In this document: positions 17,583 to 25,828 of the stretch, piece by piece
Layout of the letters: each line of letters opens with the position of its first letter
Numbering within the stretch: position 1 is the stretch's first letter
Assembly: GCF_009746565.1 (NCBI RefSeq)
Contig: NZ_WRPN01000002.1
Span: forward strand, 62,001-126,000
Direction of reading: 5' to 3'
From: Mariniflexile maritimum
Lineage (GTDB): Bacteria; Bacteroidota; Bacteroidia; Flavobacteriales; Flavobacteriaceae
DNA length: 64,000 nucleotides
Notes under the pieces: generated by a model
The model's database searches: none
Seen by the model: the letters and a program-made list of their open reading frames with translations, nothing else
What the model was told of the DNA's origin: nothing
Translations under genes and position numbers: made by a program

Positions 17583-18899
17583 ATGAGCACAAAAACAATT
17601 CCTTACGTGGCCAATAAAGTGAAAGATATGTCGCTTGCCGAGTGGGGAAGAAAAGAAATAGAATTGGCGGAAGCAGAAATGCCCGGACTTATGAGCTTAC
17701 GTGAAGAATACGGTAATTCGCAACCCTTAAAAGGTGCTAGAATTGCAGGTTGTTTGCACATGACGATTCAAACTGCCGTTTTAATTGAGACTTTGCAAGC
17801 TTTAGGTGCTGAAGTAACGTGGAGCTCTTGCAACATTTTCTCTACACAAGATCAAGCTGCCGCTGCCATTGCCGCCGCAGGAACCTCGGTGTATGCATGG
17901 AAAGACATGACCGAAGAAGCCTTCGATTGGTGTATTGAACAAACCTTGTTTTTTGGCGAAGAGCGCAAACCCCTAAACATGATCCTTGATGATGGGGGCG
18001 ATTTAACCAACATGGTATTAGACCGTTACCCCGAATTAATCCCCGGCATTAAAGGATTAAGTGAGGAAACCACCACCGGTGTCCACAGGTTGTACGAGCG
18101 CGTAAAAAACGGCACCTTGCCCATGCCCGCCATCAATGTAAACGACTCGGTAACCAAAAGCAAATTCGATAACAAATACGGCTGTAAAGAAAGTGCCGTT
18201 GATGCCATACGTCGTGCAACCGATATTATGCTAGCAGGAAAACGCGTAGTTGTTTGTGGTTATGGCGATGTGGGCAAAGGTACAGCAGCCTCATTTAAAG
18301 GGGCGGGCAGCATCGTAACCGTTACCGAAATAGACCCTATTTGTGCACTACAAGCGGCCATGGACGGTTTTGAAGTAAAAAAACTGGAAACCGTAGCAGC
18401 CACTGCCGATATTATTATTACCACCACAGGAAACAAGGATATTGTGCGCGCCGAACATTTTGAAGCCGTAAAAGACAAAACCATTATTTGCAATATTGGG
18501 CATTTTGACAACGAAATTGATATGGCTTGGTTAAACAAAAACTACGGGCACACCAAAAACACCATCAAACCTCAAGTCGATAAATACACCATAAAAGGCA
18601 AAGATATTATTATTCTAGCCGAAGGCCGTTTGGTAAACTTAGGTTGCGCCACCGGGCACCCCAGCTTTGTAATGAGCAACTCGTTTACAAACCAAACCTT
18701 GGCACAAATTGAACTATGGACCAATAGCGACGCTTACGAAAACAAGGTGTATATGTTGCCAAAACACCTCGACGAAAAAGTAGCCAAACTACATTTAGAA
18801 AAACTGGGCGTAGAACTTACCGAACTTCGTAAAGACCAAGCAAATTATATTGGCGTAGAAGTTCAAGGCCCCTTTAAACCAGAATATTACAGATATTAA
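17583..18899 (+). CDS. ahcY: Adenosylhomocysteinase
   Basis: S-adenosylhomocysteine hydrolase splits SAH into adenosine and homocysteine, keeping methylation reactions going. The 438-residue protein has the substrate domain ([36 protein letters not shown]), the NAD-binding Rossmann region [19 protein letters not shown] near residues 221-239, and the conserved C-terminus ending [10 protein letters not shown]. Length and ends are normal. It is followed by a partial copy of an interspersed repeat and a terminator. Confidence 0.98.
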   Translation: MSTKTIPYVANKVKDMSLAEWGRKEIELAEAEMPGLMSLREEYGNSQPLKGARIAGCLHMTIQTAVLIETLQALGAEVTWSSCNIFSTQDQAAAAIAAAGTSVYAWKDMTEEAFDWCIEQTLFFGEERKPLNMILDDGGDLTNMVLDRYPELIPGIKGLSEETTTGVHRLYERVKNGTLPMPAINVNDSVTKSKFDNKYGCKESAVDAIRRATDIMLAGKRVVVCGYGDVGKGTAASFKGAGSIVTVTEIDPICALQAAMDGFEVKKLETVAATADIIITTTGNKDIVRAEHFEAVKDKTIICNIGHFDNEIDMAWLNKNYGHTKNTIKPQVDKYTIKGKDIIILAEGRLVNLGCATGHPSFVMSNSFTNQTLAQIELWTNSDAYENKVYMLPKHLDEKVAKLHLEKLGVELTELRKDQANYIGVEVQGPFKPEYYRY

Positions 18900-18901
18900 C
18901 C

Positions 18902-18935
18902 GTCATGGCAAGGAGTTTGCGACGAAGCAATCTTT
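18902..18935. repeat. Truncated copy of the interspersed intergenic repeat
   Basis: The stretch begins GTCATGGCAAGGAG and ends GACGAAGCAATCTTTT, directly after the ahcY stop codon. It shares the GTCAT start and AATCTTTT end with the left half of the copy at 4925-4995. Confidence 0.55.
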
Positions 18936-18954
18936 TCCAATGAAACAAATACAC

Positions 18955-18990
18955 AAATCCCAAGCAATAAGTTGTTTGGGATTTTTTTTC
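18955..18990 (+). terminator. Rho-independent terminator after ahcY
   Basis: A 9-bp stem, AAATCCCAA paired with TTGGGATTT (18955-18963 and 18976-18984), is followed by a run of eight T residues. Confidence 0.88.
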
Positions 18991-19142
18991 TTTTGGGCAA
19001 TTGCTAAAGCACCGCGCTTTACATTCCTAGTTTTGCAAAACCATAAATGGCAGTTTTGCAAAAGCTATCCACTGCAATCGCTATTGCAACCACCAGCGAA
19101 GGTTTGTTTCCACGCCAATTTTCATTATATTCATACCAGTTT

Positions 19143-19616
19143 ATGGATTATAACGAAGAAAAAATAAAAGTCCCCCGTTTCAACGAAGCCTCTGGTTTTT
19201 ATACCACAAAAAAACGCTCGAAAATAATGAGCAAAATACGTGGTACAAATACCAAACCCGAAATTCTCTTTAGAAAAGCCCTTTGGAAAAAGGGCGTTCG
19301 GTACAGAATAAACAACAGCAAACTTCCCGGAAAACCCGATGTATCCATTCAAAAATACAAACTCGCCATTTTTATCGATGGCGAATTTTGGCACGGTTAC
19401 AATTGGGACGAAAAAAAAGAAACGCTTAAAGCCAACCGCGACTTTTGGATACCTAAAATAGAGCGCAACATGCAACGCGACAAAGAGGTGAATTCCGAAT
19501 TATCAAATTTAGATTTTACCGTTTTCAGGTTCTGGACACAAGAAATTAAAACCGATTTAAACCGCTGCATCAATGATGTTTTGGTTTATATCGATATGCA
19601 GGATACGAATTATTAA
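19143..19616 (+). CDS. vsr: Vsr-like very-short-patch mismatch endonuclease
   Basis: Vsr nicks DNA at T:G mismatches left by deamination of 5-methylcytosine. From the ATG at 19143 the protein is 157 residues, the usual size. It contains KRSKIMSKIRGTNTKPEILFRKAL, LPGKPDVSIQKYKLAIFIDGEFWHGY with the catalytic aspartate, and the C-terminal VFRFWTQEI. The cysteines that bind zinc in E. coli Vsr (GCFWHHHHC) are replaced: the same place reads GEFWHGYNW. No cytosine methyltransferase gene is nearby, so it is a solitary copy. Longer upstream readings of the frame add unconserved residues. Confidence 0.88.
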   Translation: MDYNEEKIKVPRFNEASGFYTTKKRSKIMSKIRGTNTKPEILFRKALWKKGVRYRINNSKLPGKPDVSIQKYKLAIFIDGEFWHGYNWDEKKETLKANRDFWIPKIERNMQRDKEVNSELSNLDFTVFRFWTQEIKTDLNRCINDVLVYIDMQDTNY

Positions 19617-19627
19617 ATTTCAAATTC

Positions 19628-21721
19628 CTATTTCTTCCCTTTGTTGCGCACCAATTTCATTTCATTTATCAAATGTTTGGCACCTGCATATTTATCAATA
19701 ATAAACAATACATAGCGCACATCAACCATAATGTTTCGGCAAATTTCCGGATCATAGTACATATCGCTCATCGTGCCTTCCCACACTCTATCGAAGTTTA
19801 GGCCTACCAAGTTTCCGTACGCATCAATGGCAGGGCTTCCAGAGTTCCCGCCCGTTGTATGGTTGGTACCTATAAAGCAAACGGGCAGTTTTCCTGTGGC
19901 ATCGGCATAGGGGCCGTAATCTTTTTTGGCATACAATTCCTGTAATTTCTGTGGTACATCAAACTCATAATCGCCCGGTACATATTTTTCCATAACACCA
20001 TCCAAATACGTTATGGGCTCATAATAAACGGCATCTCTTGGTTCGTAGCCCTTCACTTTGCCATAGGTTACGCGCAAGGTACCATTGGCGTCAGGAAAAT
20101 AACGCTGGTTGGGCAATACCATCATTAAGGCCTTCATGTATTGTTGCTCTAGCGCATTTATCTTCGGATTGATGTCCCTAAAAACTGGTTCAATGTTATT
20201 GTAAAAATCGTTTACAAAAACCTTGGCGTATTGATAGGCTGCATCGTTATTTAATTTTTCAAGCACTTCCTTGGAAGTGCCTTCCAAAAGTTTCTTGCCT
20301 GTTTCTAGGGTTTTAAAGGCTGTTTTTTCATAAATGGAAGCATCTATATTGGTGGTGTAAAAGGGCATGACCGCTAAATAAATACCCTTATCAACCTCCA
20401 AATTCATGTTTTTATATAGGCCATCCATCGCGCTTAACACATTGGTTCTAAGCCTTTCAAAATCTGCGTCGCTACTCATGGCGGCGTTTTCAACCTGTGT
20501 TAATCGGAACATTAATTGCATGAGCTCGCTAGTGCCCGTAAAGGCTTCTATAAACATGCGGCGTTTTACGGCGGTTTCTTCAATAGCATTGTATAACCGC
20601 TCCAGTTCGGGTAAAATATGCCCGTAGGTTTCCAGTAATTTTTTTGTTTCTAGGGCTTTGGTGAATTCAGACTCAAGGTCTTTTCGTTTAGCAATGGCGC
20701 CACTTTTTTTAATGCCAAGGTTTTCCCCAATCCATTTTTTCCAAGCATTGGCAATTCTAGCTTGTTTCGAAGCATATTGGATACGAATTTGATCGTCTGC
20801 CTTCATATTGGCATCAATAACTTTTAATGCAGCTTCCCGAATGGCGATGGTTTTAGGGTTTATTTTTTCTACCGTTTGGGCAATGGCAATGGCAGGTAAG
20901 TATTCATCGGTGGTTCCGGGAAAACCAAATACCATGGTAAAATCGTCTTCACTGATACCGTCTATGCCAATTGGCAAAAAGTGCTTTGGTTTAAAGGGCA
21001 CATTATCCTTTGAGTATTTTGCAGGTTGGTTTTGTTTGTTGGCATAAATTCTGAATAACGAAAAATCGCCTGTATGTCTTGGCCACACCCAGTTATCGGT
21101 GTCGCTGCCAAATTTTCCAATGCTACTTGGTGGCGCACCTACCAACCGAATGTCGTCGTAGCGTTCGGTTACAAAAAGAAAGTACTGGTTGCCTTTGTAG
21201 AACGCCTTTATTTTTGTGCCTTGCCAGTCTTCTTTTTTGGTCTCTCTTTCGATTTTGGCACTGTTGCTTCCTATTTTGGATTGCTTTTCCCTGTCGGTCA
21301 TCGTTTCGGTAACACCTTCTAAAACCTGTTGGGTTACATCTTCAATCCTTACAATAAATTCAACGTATAATCCATTATTTGGCAACTCATCGGCCAATGT
21401 CGAGGCCCAAAAACCATCTTTTAAATAATCGTTTTCCAATGAGGAATGTGATTGGATTTGTCCAAATCCGCAATGGTGATTGGTAAGCAACAAACCTTCG
21501 GGTGAAATAACTTCGGCAGTACAGCCGCCATTAAAATGCACAACGGCGTCCTTTAAACTAGAGGCGTTTACGCTATAAATATCTGCGGCGGTTAGTTTAC
21601 TGCCCAAACTTTGCATGTCGTTTTCGTTCATGCCCTGTAATAGCGAAGGAATCCACATGCCGCCTTGTTGGGCCGACATTTGAATGGCTATAAAAAACAC
21701 TAAAATTTTAAGAAATTTCAT
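19628..21721 (-). CDS. S46-family dipeptidyl-peptidase, DPP11-like
   Basis: This periplasmic serine exopeptidase removes dipeptides from peptide N-termini, feeding amino-acid uptake. The 697-residue protein has a signal peptide (1-17, cut before QQGGMW), the histidine site TNHHCGFG (H82/H83) and the serine site GGNSGSP (S627). In P. gingivalis enzymes the residue in the following FD-x-xW loop separates DPP11 (Arg, preferring Asp/Glu at P1) from DPP7 (Gly, preferring hydrophobic residues). Here the loop is NFDRVWEG with R645, which supports DPP11-type acidic specificity. Specificity is inferred from memory of the family. Confidence 0.93.
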   Translation of the reverse strand: MKFLKILVFFIAIQMSAQQGGMWIPSLLQGMNENDMQSLGSKLTAADIYSVNASSLKDAVVHFNGGCTAEVISPEGLLLTNHHCGFGQIQSHSSLENDYLKDGFWASTLADELPNNGLYVEFIVRIEDVTQQVLEGVTETMTDREKQSKIGSNSAKIERETKKEDWQGTKIKAFYKGNQYFLFVTERYDDIRLVGAPPSSIGKFGSDTDNWVWPRHTGDFSLFRIYANKQNQPAKYSKDNVPFKPKHFLPIGIDGISEDDFTMVFGFPGTTDEYLPAIAIAQTVEKINPKTIAIREAALKVIDANMKADDQIRIQYASKQARIANAWKKWIGENLGIKKSGAIAKRKDLESEFTKALETKKLLETYGHILPELERLYNAIEETAVKRRMFIEAFTGTSELMQLMFRLTQVENAAMSSDADFERLRTNVLSAMDGLYKNMNLEVDKGIYLAVMPFYTTNIDASIYEKTAFKTLETGKKLLEGTSKEVLEKLNNDAAYQYAKVFVNDFYNNIEPVFRDINPKINALEQQYMKALMMVLPNQRYFPDANGTLRVTYGKVKGYEPRDAVYYEPITYLDGVMEKYVPGDYEFDVPQKLQELYAKKDYGPYADATGKLPVCFIGTNHTTGGNSGSPAIDAYGNLVGLNFDRVWEGTMSDMYYDPEICRNIMVDVRYVLFIIDKYAGAKHLINEMKLVRNKGKK

Positions 21722-21750
21722 AAAAGATTGATCATTGGGTTCGTGAATCC

Positions 21751-21758
21751 CAAAGATA
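21751..21758 (-). promoter_or_regulatory. Candidate -7 element for the S46 peptidase gene
   Basis: The minus strand reads TATCTTTG, matching TAnnTTTG, 30 bases upstream of the start codon. A good -33 TTG is not evident. Confidence 0.4.
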
Positions 21759-21875
21759 AAAACCTTAATTGTAAGTGCAGAATTTTTTAACGTATATATT
21801 AAAATTTCTTTGCAAAAAATGGATGTATTTTGCGCTTTTGTAGTGGCATGGGTTTTTGAAAACCTTTAAGAAGCT

Positions 21876-22148
21876 TCAATCAACCATATCCCTTTCAAAA
21901 TACCACCATAAACTGGAGTCTATGGAGGCTTTTATCCTATTAATATCAACACTGTCTTTAATAAAAACGGTAAGGCTTTCATCGGCCCTGTTTTGTTCAA
22001 TGGTTTCGTTAATTTCAATAGAATCGATTTCAGTAAAGTTTTGTAGGTGAATTTTAATTTGGTCATCCAAAGATTCATCACTTAAATAAATCTTAATGGT
22101 TTGCTGGTTTGGGGAATTTCTAATTTCAGATCTAAAAGGAGGTAGCAT
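21876..22148 (-). CDS. Small hypothetical protein, ferredoxin-like pattern
   Basis: This 90-residue reading frame has a plausible beta-alpha-beta-beta-alpha-beta layout: TIKIYLSDESLDDQIKIHL, IDSIEINETIEQ, ESLTVFIKDSVDINRIKASI. Composition is acidic and looks protein-like rather than like antisense noise. No signal peptide, membrane segment or known motif is visible. It lies downstream of rpmA in the same orientation, beyond the rpmA terminator, and upstream of no gene on its strand within 150 bases. It may be a genuine small conserved protein; it could also be spurious. Confidence 0.5.
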   Translation of the reverse strand: MLPPFRSEIRNSPNQQTIKIYLSDESLDDQIKIHLQNFTEIDSIEINETIEQNRADESLTVFIKDSVDINRIKASIDSSLWWYFERDMVD

Positions 22149-22225
22149 AACAACAAATTTAAGTGAAACAATACGCGAATATTAAATGCAATACCCTAAG
22201 TTAGCAAAATATTCCAACAATGGCA

Positions 22226-22262
22226 ATAAAAAACCCTTCCTGTTTCCAGAAAGGGTTCTATT
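22226..22262 (-). terminator. Terminator downstream of rpmA
   Basis: Read on the minus strand, AACCCTTT...AAGGGTT forms a stem with CTG/CAG inside it and then a TTTTTTA run. It follows the rplU-rpmA pair. Confidence 0.8.
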
Positions 22263-22281
22263 TTAATAATATTTATGTTTA

Positions 22282-22542
22282 CTAACCTTCAAAAGGCACA
22301 ACAGAAACATACGATTTATTATCTTTTTTCTTGGTAAATTTTACAACGCCATCTACATAAGCGTGTAATGTATGATCTTTAGAAGAATATACATTTTCAC
22401 CTGGGTGGTGTGTATTTCCTCTTTGTCTTACGATAATGTTTCCAGCAATAGCAGCTTGACCGCCAAAAATCTTAACGCCTAAGCGTTTTGATTCCGATTC
22501 TCTACCATTCTTAGAACTACCTACTCCTTTTTTATGAGCCAT
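22282..22542 (-). CDS. rpmA: 50S ribosomal protein L27
   Basis: This 86-residue large-subunit protein has an N-terminus near the peptidyl-transferase centre. It begins [20 protein letters not shown] and contains [21 protein letters not shown] and THHPGENVY, all canonical. There is no Firmicutes-type N-terminal extension needing cleavage. It follows rplU by 38 bases on the same strand, the universal rplU-rpmA pairing. Confidence 0.99.
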   Translation of the reverse strand: MAHKKGVGSSKNGRESESKRLGVKIFGGQAAIAGNIIVRQRGNTHHPGENVYSSKDHTLHAYVDGVVKFTKKKDNKSYVSVVPFEG

Positions 22543-22580
22543 TGTCTTAAGGTTTTATATTGTTAAACTTAAACGGTAGC

Positions 22581-23261
22581 TTATTCAGCTTTCCCGCCAT
22601 TTAATTCGTCTTGCCATTTTGCCAACTCATCCCATTTGCCTTCAGCAGCCAATTTAGCTTGTGCTGGCCAGGTATCGGTTACGTGGTTTCCACGAACATC
22701 GGCAATAATTTCAGCAATTTTTTCTGGAGTTGATTTTGCCAATTCAGCAAAAGTTGTAATGCCTGCAGCCGCAAGGGTTTCAGCAATTTTAGGCCCTATG
22801 CCTTCAACTTTTTTCAAATCATCTGCTTTTCCTGTTGCTTTTGCAGCCGCTTTTGGTGCTTCAGCTTTTGGGGCTTCTTTTTTCTCTGCTTTTGCTGGAG
22901 CCGCTTTTTTAGCTTCCTCTTTCTCAACTTTGGCAGCTTTTTTTGCTCCCGAAGCAGCAATGCTTTCAATAACGATTTCAGTTAAAAATTGACGGTGGCC
23001 GTTTTTCTTGCGGTATCCTTTACGTCTTTTCTTTTTGAAAACGATCACTTTATCACCTTTAAGGTGCTTTAAGACTTTTGCTCCTACTTGAGCACCGTCT
23101 ATAGCGGGGGCGCCTACGGTTATTGTATCTCCATCACCAATTAGAAGCACATTATCGAAAGCCACTTGCTTTCCTTCTTCTGTTTGTAAACGGTGTACAA
23201 AAACCTTTTGGTCTTTTACAACTTTAAATTGTTGCCCTGCTATCTCTACAATTGCGTACAT
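22581..23261 (-). CDS. rplU: 50S ribosomal protein L21 with C-terminal helix-hairpin-helix domain
   Basis: Residues 1 to about 103 are ordinary L21 (MYAIVEIAGQQFKVVKDQ; VIVFKKKRRKGYRKKNGHRQ). They are followed by an Ala/Lys/Glu-rich linker (about 110-145) and a helix-hairpin-helix region with LKKVEGIGPKIAETLAAAG and TFAELAKSTPEKIAEII, giving 226 residues, about twice normal. The HhH module resembles those found after ribosomal proteins and in DNA-binding proteins and may bind rRNA or DNA. This extended form occurs in Flavobacteriia. The L21 part supports the start and function; the tail's role is unknown. A consensus promoter lies upstream. Confidence 0.97.
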   Translation of the reverse strand: MYAIVEIAGQQFKVVKDQKVFVHRLQTEEGKQVAFDNVLLIGDGDTITVGAPAIDGAQVGAKVLKHLKGDKVIVFKKKRRKGYRKKNGHRQFLTEIVIESIAASGAKKAAKVEKEEAKKAAPAKAEKKEAPKAEAPKAAAKATGKADDLKKVEGIGPKIAETLAAAGITTFAELAKSTPEKIAEIIADVRGNHVTDTWPAQAKLAAEGKWDELAKWQDELNGGKAE

Positions 23262-23325
23262 AGCGTAACGTTTATTAATTAATTTTTTTGTTAAAAATAG
23301 CTTACCTGTATAAGGAAAGCGGGTG

Positions 23326-23356
23326 CAAATATACCGCTAATTAATTAATCTGCAAA
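23326..23356 (-). promoter_or_regulatory. Consensus promoter of rplU-rpmA
   Basis: On the minus strand TTG (23355-23353), exactly 19 bases, then TATATTTG (23333-23326). This is the full Bacteroidota TTG-N19-TAnnTTTG arrangement. It lies 65 bases upstream of the rplU start, leaving a leader that could hold autoregulatory RNA. Confidence 0.8.
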
Positions 23357-23360
23357 CGTT

Positions 23361-23813
23361 TTATTTGTTTTGGGCAATATTTTTACTGTTTTTAAAATAT
23401 TGCATGGTAACCAAGGTTGCAATAACCGTTGTGGCCAGCCCCATAATAAAAACCACAAAGGCTACCATGCCAGCGTTGGCATCAAAACCACCTTTAATTG
23501 TTGCAAGCAATTCCGGTAAAAAAGCGGTATTGAACTCGGTGGCATACAGCAAGAAAAAAACCGTAAAAACCAAGGAGGCCACAAACCCAGTGATAACGCC
23601 TGTTTTAAAACCTTCGCCATACGAAAAGGTATCTGGGTTTTCAAGCTTGCTTAAACGCACGGTTTCAAATATTCCAAAAGCAGTAATAACGGCATTGAAA
23701 AAACTGAAAACAGGGTTGATGTGCTTGTGGAATAAAGCTAAAGTTAAAAAATAAGCGATTAAAACCGCACTTATTACAAGTCCGAACCTAATAGGGAGTG
23801 ATACTTTTTTCAT
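23361..23813 (-). CDS. DUF4199 family membrane protein
   Basis: This 150-residue protein has four hydrophobic helices (about 8-27, 33-49, 73-94 and 116-140) and the DUF4199 pattern LPIRFGLVISAVLIAYF, then FSYGEGFKTGVITGFVASLVF with the conserved YGEGFKTG. DUF4199 is a Bacteroidota membrane family without known function. It precedes the rplU promoter on the same strand. The polar tail KNSKNIAQNK is likely cytoplasmic. Confidence 0.85.
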   Translation of the reverse strand: MKKVSLPIRFGLVISAVLIAYFLTLALFHKHINPVFSFFNAVITAFGIFETVRLSKLENPDTFSYGEGFKTGVITGFVASLVFTVFFLLYATEFNTAFLPELLATIKGGFDANAGMVAFVVFIMGLATTVIATLVTMQYFKNSKNIAQNK

Positions 23814-24008
23814 CTGATTGTATTTTGGTTTGGGTTGATTCGTGTTCTTAAATTTCGTAAAATTTTTGGTATAAAAATAATTTTGAAGCTTTTTTTAAGA
23901 AGATTGATTACAAACAGCTTCAAGAATTTAACAAAAAGCATACAGGTTTTTCTATATAAACATCGCTTATTTTGCTTATTTTTGACATTAAATAAATGAC
24001 ACAGCACC

Positions 24009-24398
24009 ATGAATGTACCAAAAAACATTTTAATTGTTTCCTTAATGGCTCTTTTTGTAATGAATTGCAAAAATGACGCGAAACAGCCAGAAGTTAAAAC
24101 GGTTGAAACTGCTACCGAAGCATCTGCAACCACAGACCCTAACGCTACTTATGCGAAAGCTGAATTTAAGATTGACGGAATGACCTGTGCCGTTGGATGT
24201 GCCGCTACCATTGAGAAAAAAATGGCGAAAATGGATGGCGTAAAATGGGCTAAAGTTGATTTTGATAAAAAATTGGCCATGGTTGAGTACGATATCGCTA
24301 AAGTATCGCCAACCAATTTGGTTGAAACCGTTGCCAAAGTGGGCGATGCCTACAAAGTAAGCGACATGAAAACGGTTGAAACGTTTTCTGAGCAATAA
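24009..24398 (+). CDS. Heavy-metal-associated (HMA) domain lipoprotein
   Basis: This 129-residue protein has a lipoprotein signal (LMALFVMNC, lipidated C20), then a threonine- and alanine-rich spacer. An HMA-type ferredoxin fold runs from about residue 50: AEFKIDGMTCAVGCAATIEKK, then VKWAKVDFDKKLAMVEYD. The metal loop is C60-A-V-G-C64, a C-x3-C spacing rather than the usual C-x2-C of GMTCxxC copper chaperones. It is probably tethered in the periplasm or at the cell surface, binding copper or mercury-like ions. A TATTTTTG -7-like sequence lies at 23977-23984. No P-type ATPase neighbours it. Confidence 0.88.
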   Translation: MNVPKNILIVSLMALFVMNCKNDAKQPEVKTVETATEASATTDPNATYAKAEFKIDGMTCAVGCAATIEKKMAKMDGVKWAKVDFDKKLAMVEYDIAKVSPTNLVETVAKVGDAYKVSDMKTVETFSEQ

Positions 24399-24703
24399 AG
24401 TTTACAACACCAAATAGTTTACAGAAAGCTCTAACTGTGGAAAACGGATAGGTTCGGTCGCAAACCTACTCTGGTAAGACGGTCTTGTTTTGCCAAAAAA
24501 TAGCTTTGCCTATCATGTTAGATTCCGTAGCCAAAAATTCTGGGCAGCACCAACGGTGTGGAAGGGTTTTTAGTTTATTTGAAAAACCATTTTGATGCTC
24601 ACCAAGGCTAAATATTATAAACCTTATCGAGTGGCACCTATTTATTATTACAACGAAAAACAGGTTTTTTAAGCGAGATAAATTTTTAAGAAACATAAAA
24701 TAA
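24399..24703. other. Gene-poor interval
   Basis: No convincing gene. A 76-codon minus-strand frame (24466-24696) is rich in rare-looking composition and matches nothing I recognise. Short plus-strand fragments are broken by stops, so decayed coding sequence is possible but not demonstrated. The tsf terminator follows it at 24704. Confidence 0.5.
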
Positions 24704-24736
24704 AAAAAAAGGACAGCTTTTAAACTGTCCTTTTTC
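24704..24736 (-). terminator. Terminator downstream of tsf
   Basis: AAAAAGGACAG pairs with CTGTCCTTTTT around an 8-base loop. The A run on the plus strand gives a T run on the minus strand, 35 bases after the tsf stop. Confidence 0.88.
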
Positions 24737-24770
24737 GCATCCTATAAGATGGTTTTTTAGCAGGAATTGG

Positions 24771-25745
24771 TTATCCTAAAGCAACACGTTTAAATCCTGA
24801 AATGGCAACATCGCCATAAGATTTCACATATTTAGCAACGCTTATTTTATCATCTTTAATAAAATTTTGGTCTAATAGGCATTGTTCTTGGTCTAAAGTT
24901 GTGTTATCGGAAATGAAACGCTCTATTTTACCGGGTAAAATTTTGTCCCAGATTTGTTCTGGTTTCCCTTCAGCTATTAATTGCGCCTTGGCTTCTTCTT
25001 CCGCTTTAGCCAATACTTCTGGTGTTAATTGTGCCATTGAAATGTATTGTGGAACATTTTTTAGGGTTTTACCTAAACGGGCAAATTCTTCGTTGTCTTT
25101 TTCAATTACTGCAATTCTAGCTTCCAGTTCAGAGGCTATAAAAGCGGCATCAAAATCTTTGTACGACAAAGTGGTGGCGCCCATTGAGGCCACTTGCATG
25201 GCAACATCTTTAGCCAATGTTTCGGCGTTTTTTACAGGTGCTGTAAGCCCTACCAAAGCGGCAATTTTATTAATGTGAACATAGCTTCCTACATAGGCTG
25301 CTTCTAATTTTTCAAAAGCAGTGATGTCCAGTTTTTCACCAATAACACCGGTTTGTTCAATTAGTTTTTCGGCAACGGTCATTCCGCCAAAATCGGCAGC
25401 CAAAAGTTCTTCCTTTGTATTGCAGTTAAACGCTAAATCGGCAAATTGGTTTGCTAAGGCAATAAAGTTTTCGTTTTTGCCAACAAAATCGGTTTCGCAA
25501 CCTAAAACGATGGCAACACCTACGGTATTGTTTGCGTTCACTTTTGCGATGGCGGCACCTTCAGACGATTCGCGATCGGCCCTATTGGCTGCTACTTTTT
25601 GTCCTTTTTTTCGAAGTATGTCAATTGCTTTATCAAAATCGCCTTCAGCCTCAACCAAAGCTTTTTTACAATCCATCATGCCAGCACCGGTTGTTTGTCT
25701 TAACTTGTTAACCTCTGCGGCTGTAATTTTTACTGTAGAATCCAT
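24771..25745 (-). CDS. tsf: Elongation factor Ts
   Basis: EF-Ts is the guanine-nucleotide exchange factor for EF-Tu. The 324-residue protein begins with the N-terminal UBA-like domain (AAEVNKLRQTTGAGMMDCKKALVEAEGD, split here for length as AAEVNKLRQTTGAG then MMDCKKAL). It continues with the conserved VAIVLGCETDFVGKNE-type motif and has a C-terminal domain ending VAISGFKRVALG. The length is typical for Flavobacteriia, which carry a longer coiled insert than E. coli. It follows rpsB after 83 bases, with a possible attenuator between them. Confidence 0.98.
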   Translation of the reverse strand: MDSTVKITAAEVNKLRQTTGAGMMDCKKALVEAEGDFDKAIDILRKKGQKVAANRADRESSEGAAIAKVNANNTVGVAIVLGCETDFVGKNENFIALANQFADLAFNCNTKEELLAADFGGMTVAEKLIEQTGVIGEKLDITAFEKLEAAYVGSYVHINKIAALVGLTAPVKNAETLAKDVAMQVASMGATTLSYKDFDAAFIASELEARIAVIEKDNEEFARLGKTLKNVPQYISMAQLTPEVLAKAEEEAKAQLIAEGKPEQIWDKILPGKIERFISDNTTLDQEQCLLDQNFIKDDKISVAKYVKSYGDVAISGFKRVALG

Positions 25746-25759
25746 ATATTATTTAATTT

Positions 25760-25808
25760 AAAAAAGTCGTTCACTATTCCTTAAAAGAAAATAATTAAAC
25801 GACTTTAT
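25760..25808 (-). terminator. Possible attenuator between rpsB and tsf
   Basis: Read on the minus strand, AAAGTCGTT and AACGACTTT can pair over a 26-base AT-rich loop and are followed by more T residues. The long loop weakens it, but the position between rpsB and tsf suits partial termination. Confidence 0.45.
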
Positions 25809-25828
25809 TTGTATTGTGAAATTGTTAA

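Noticed and set aside
18940-19167. 75-codon plus-strand frame overlapping the ahcY terminator
   Set aside because: It begins inside the ahcY terminator hairpin and runs into the vsr start in another frame.
23810-24133. 107-codon minus-strand frame
   Set aside because: It overlaps the 5' part of the HMA lipoprotein gene in antisense, and its sequence is low-complexity and basic. The plus-strand gene has a signal peptide and domain.
24466-24696. 76-codon minus-strand frame in the gap before tsf
   Set aside because: No recognisable features, no supporting context and unconvincing composition. Kept only as a note in the gene-poor interval.
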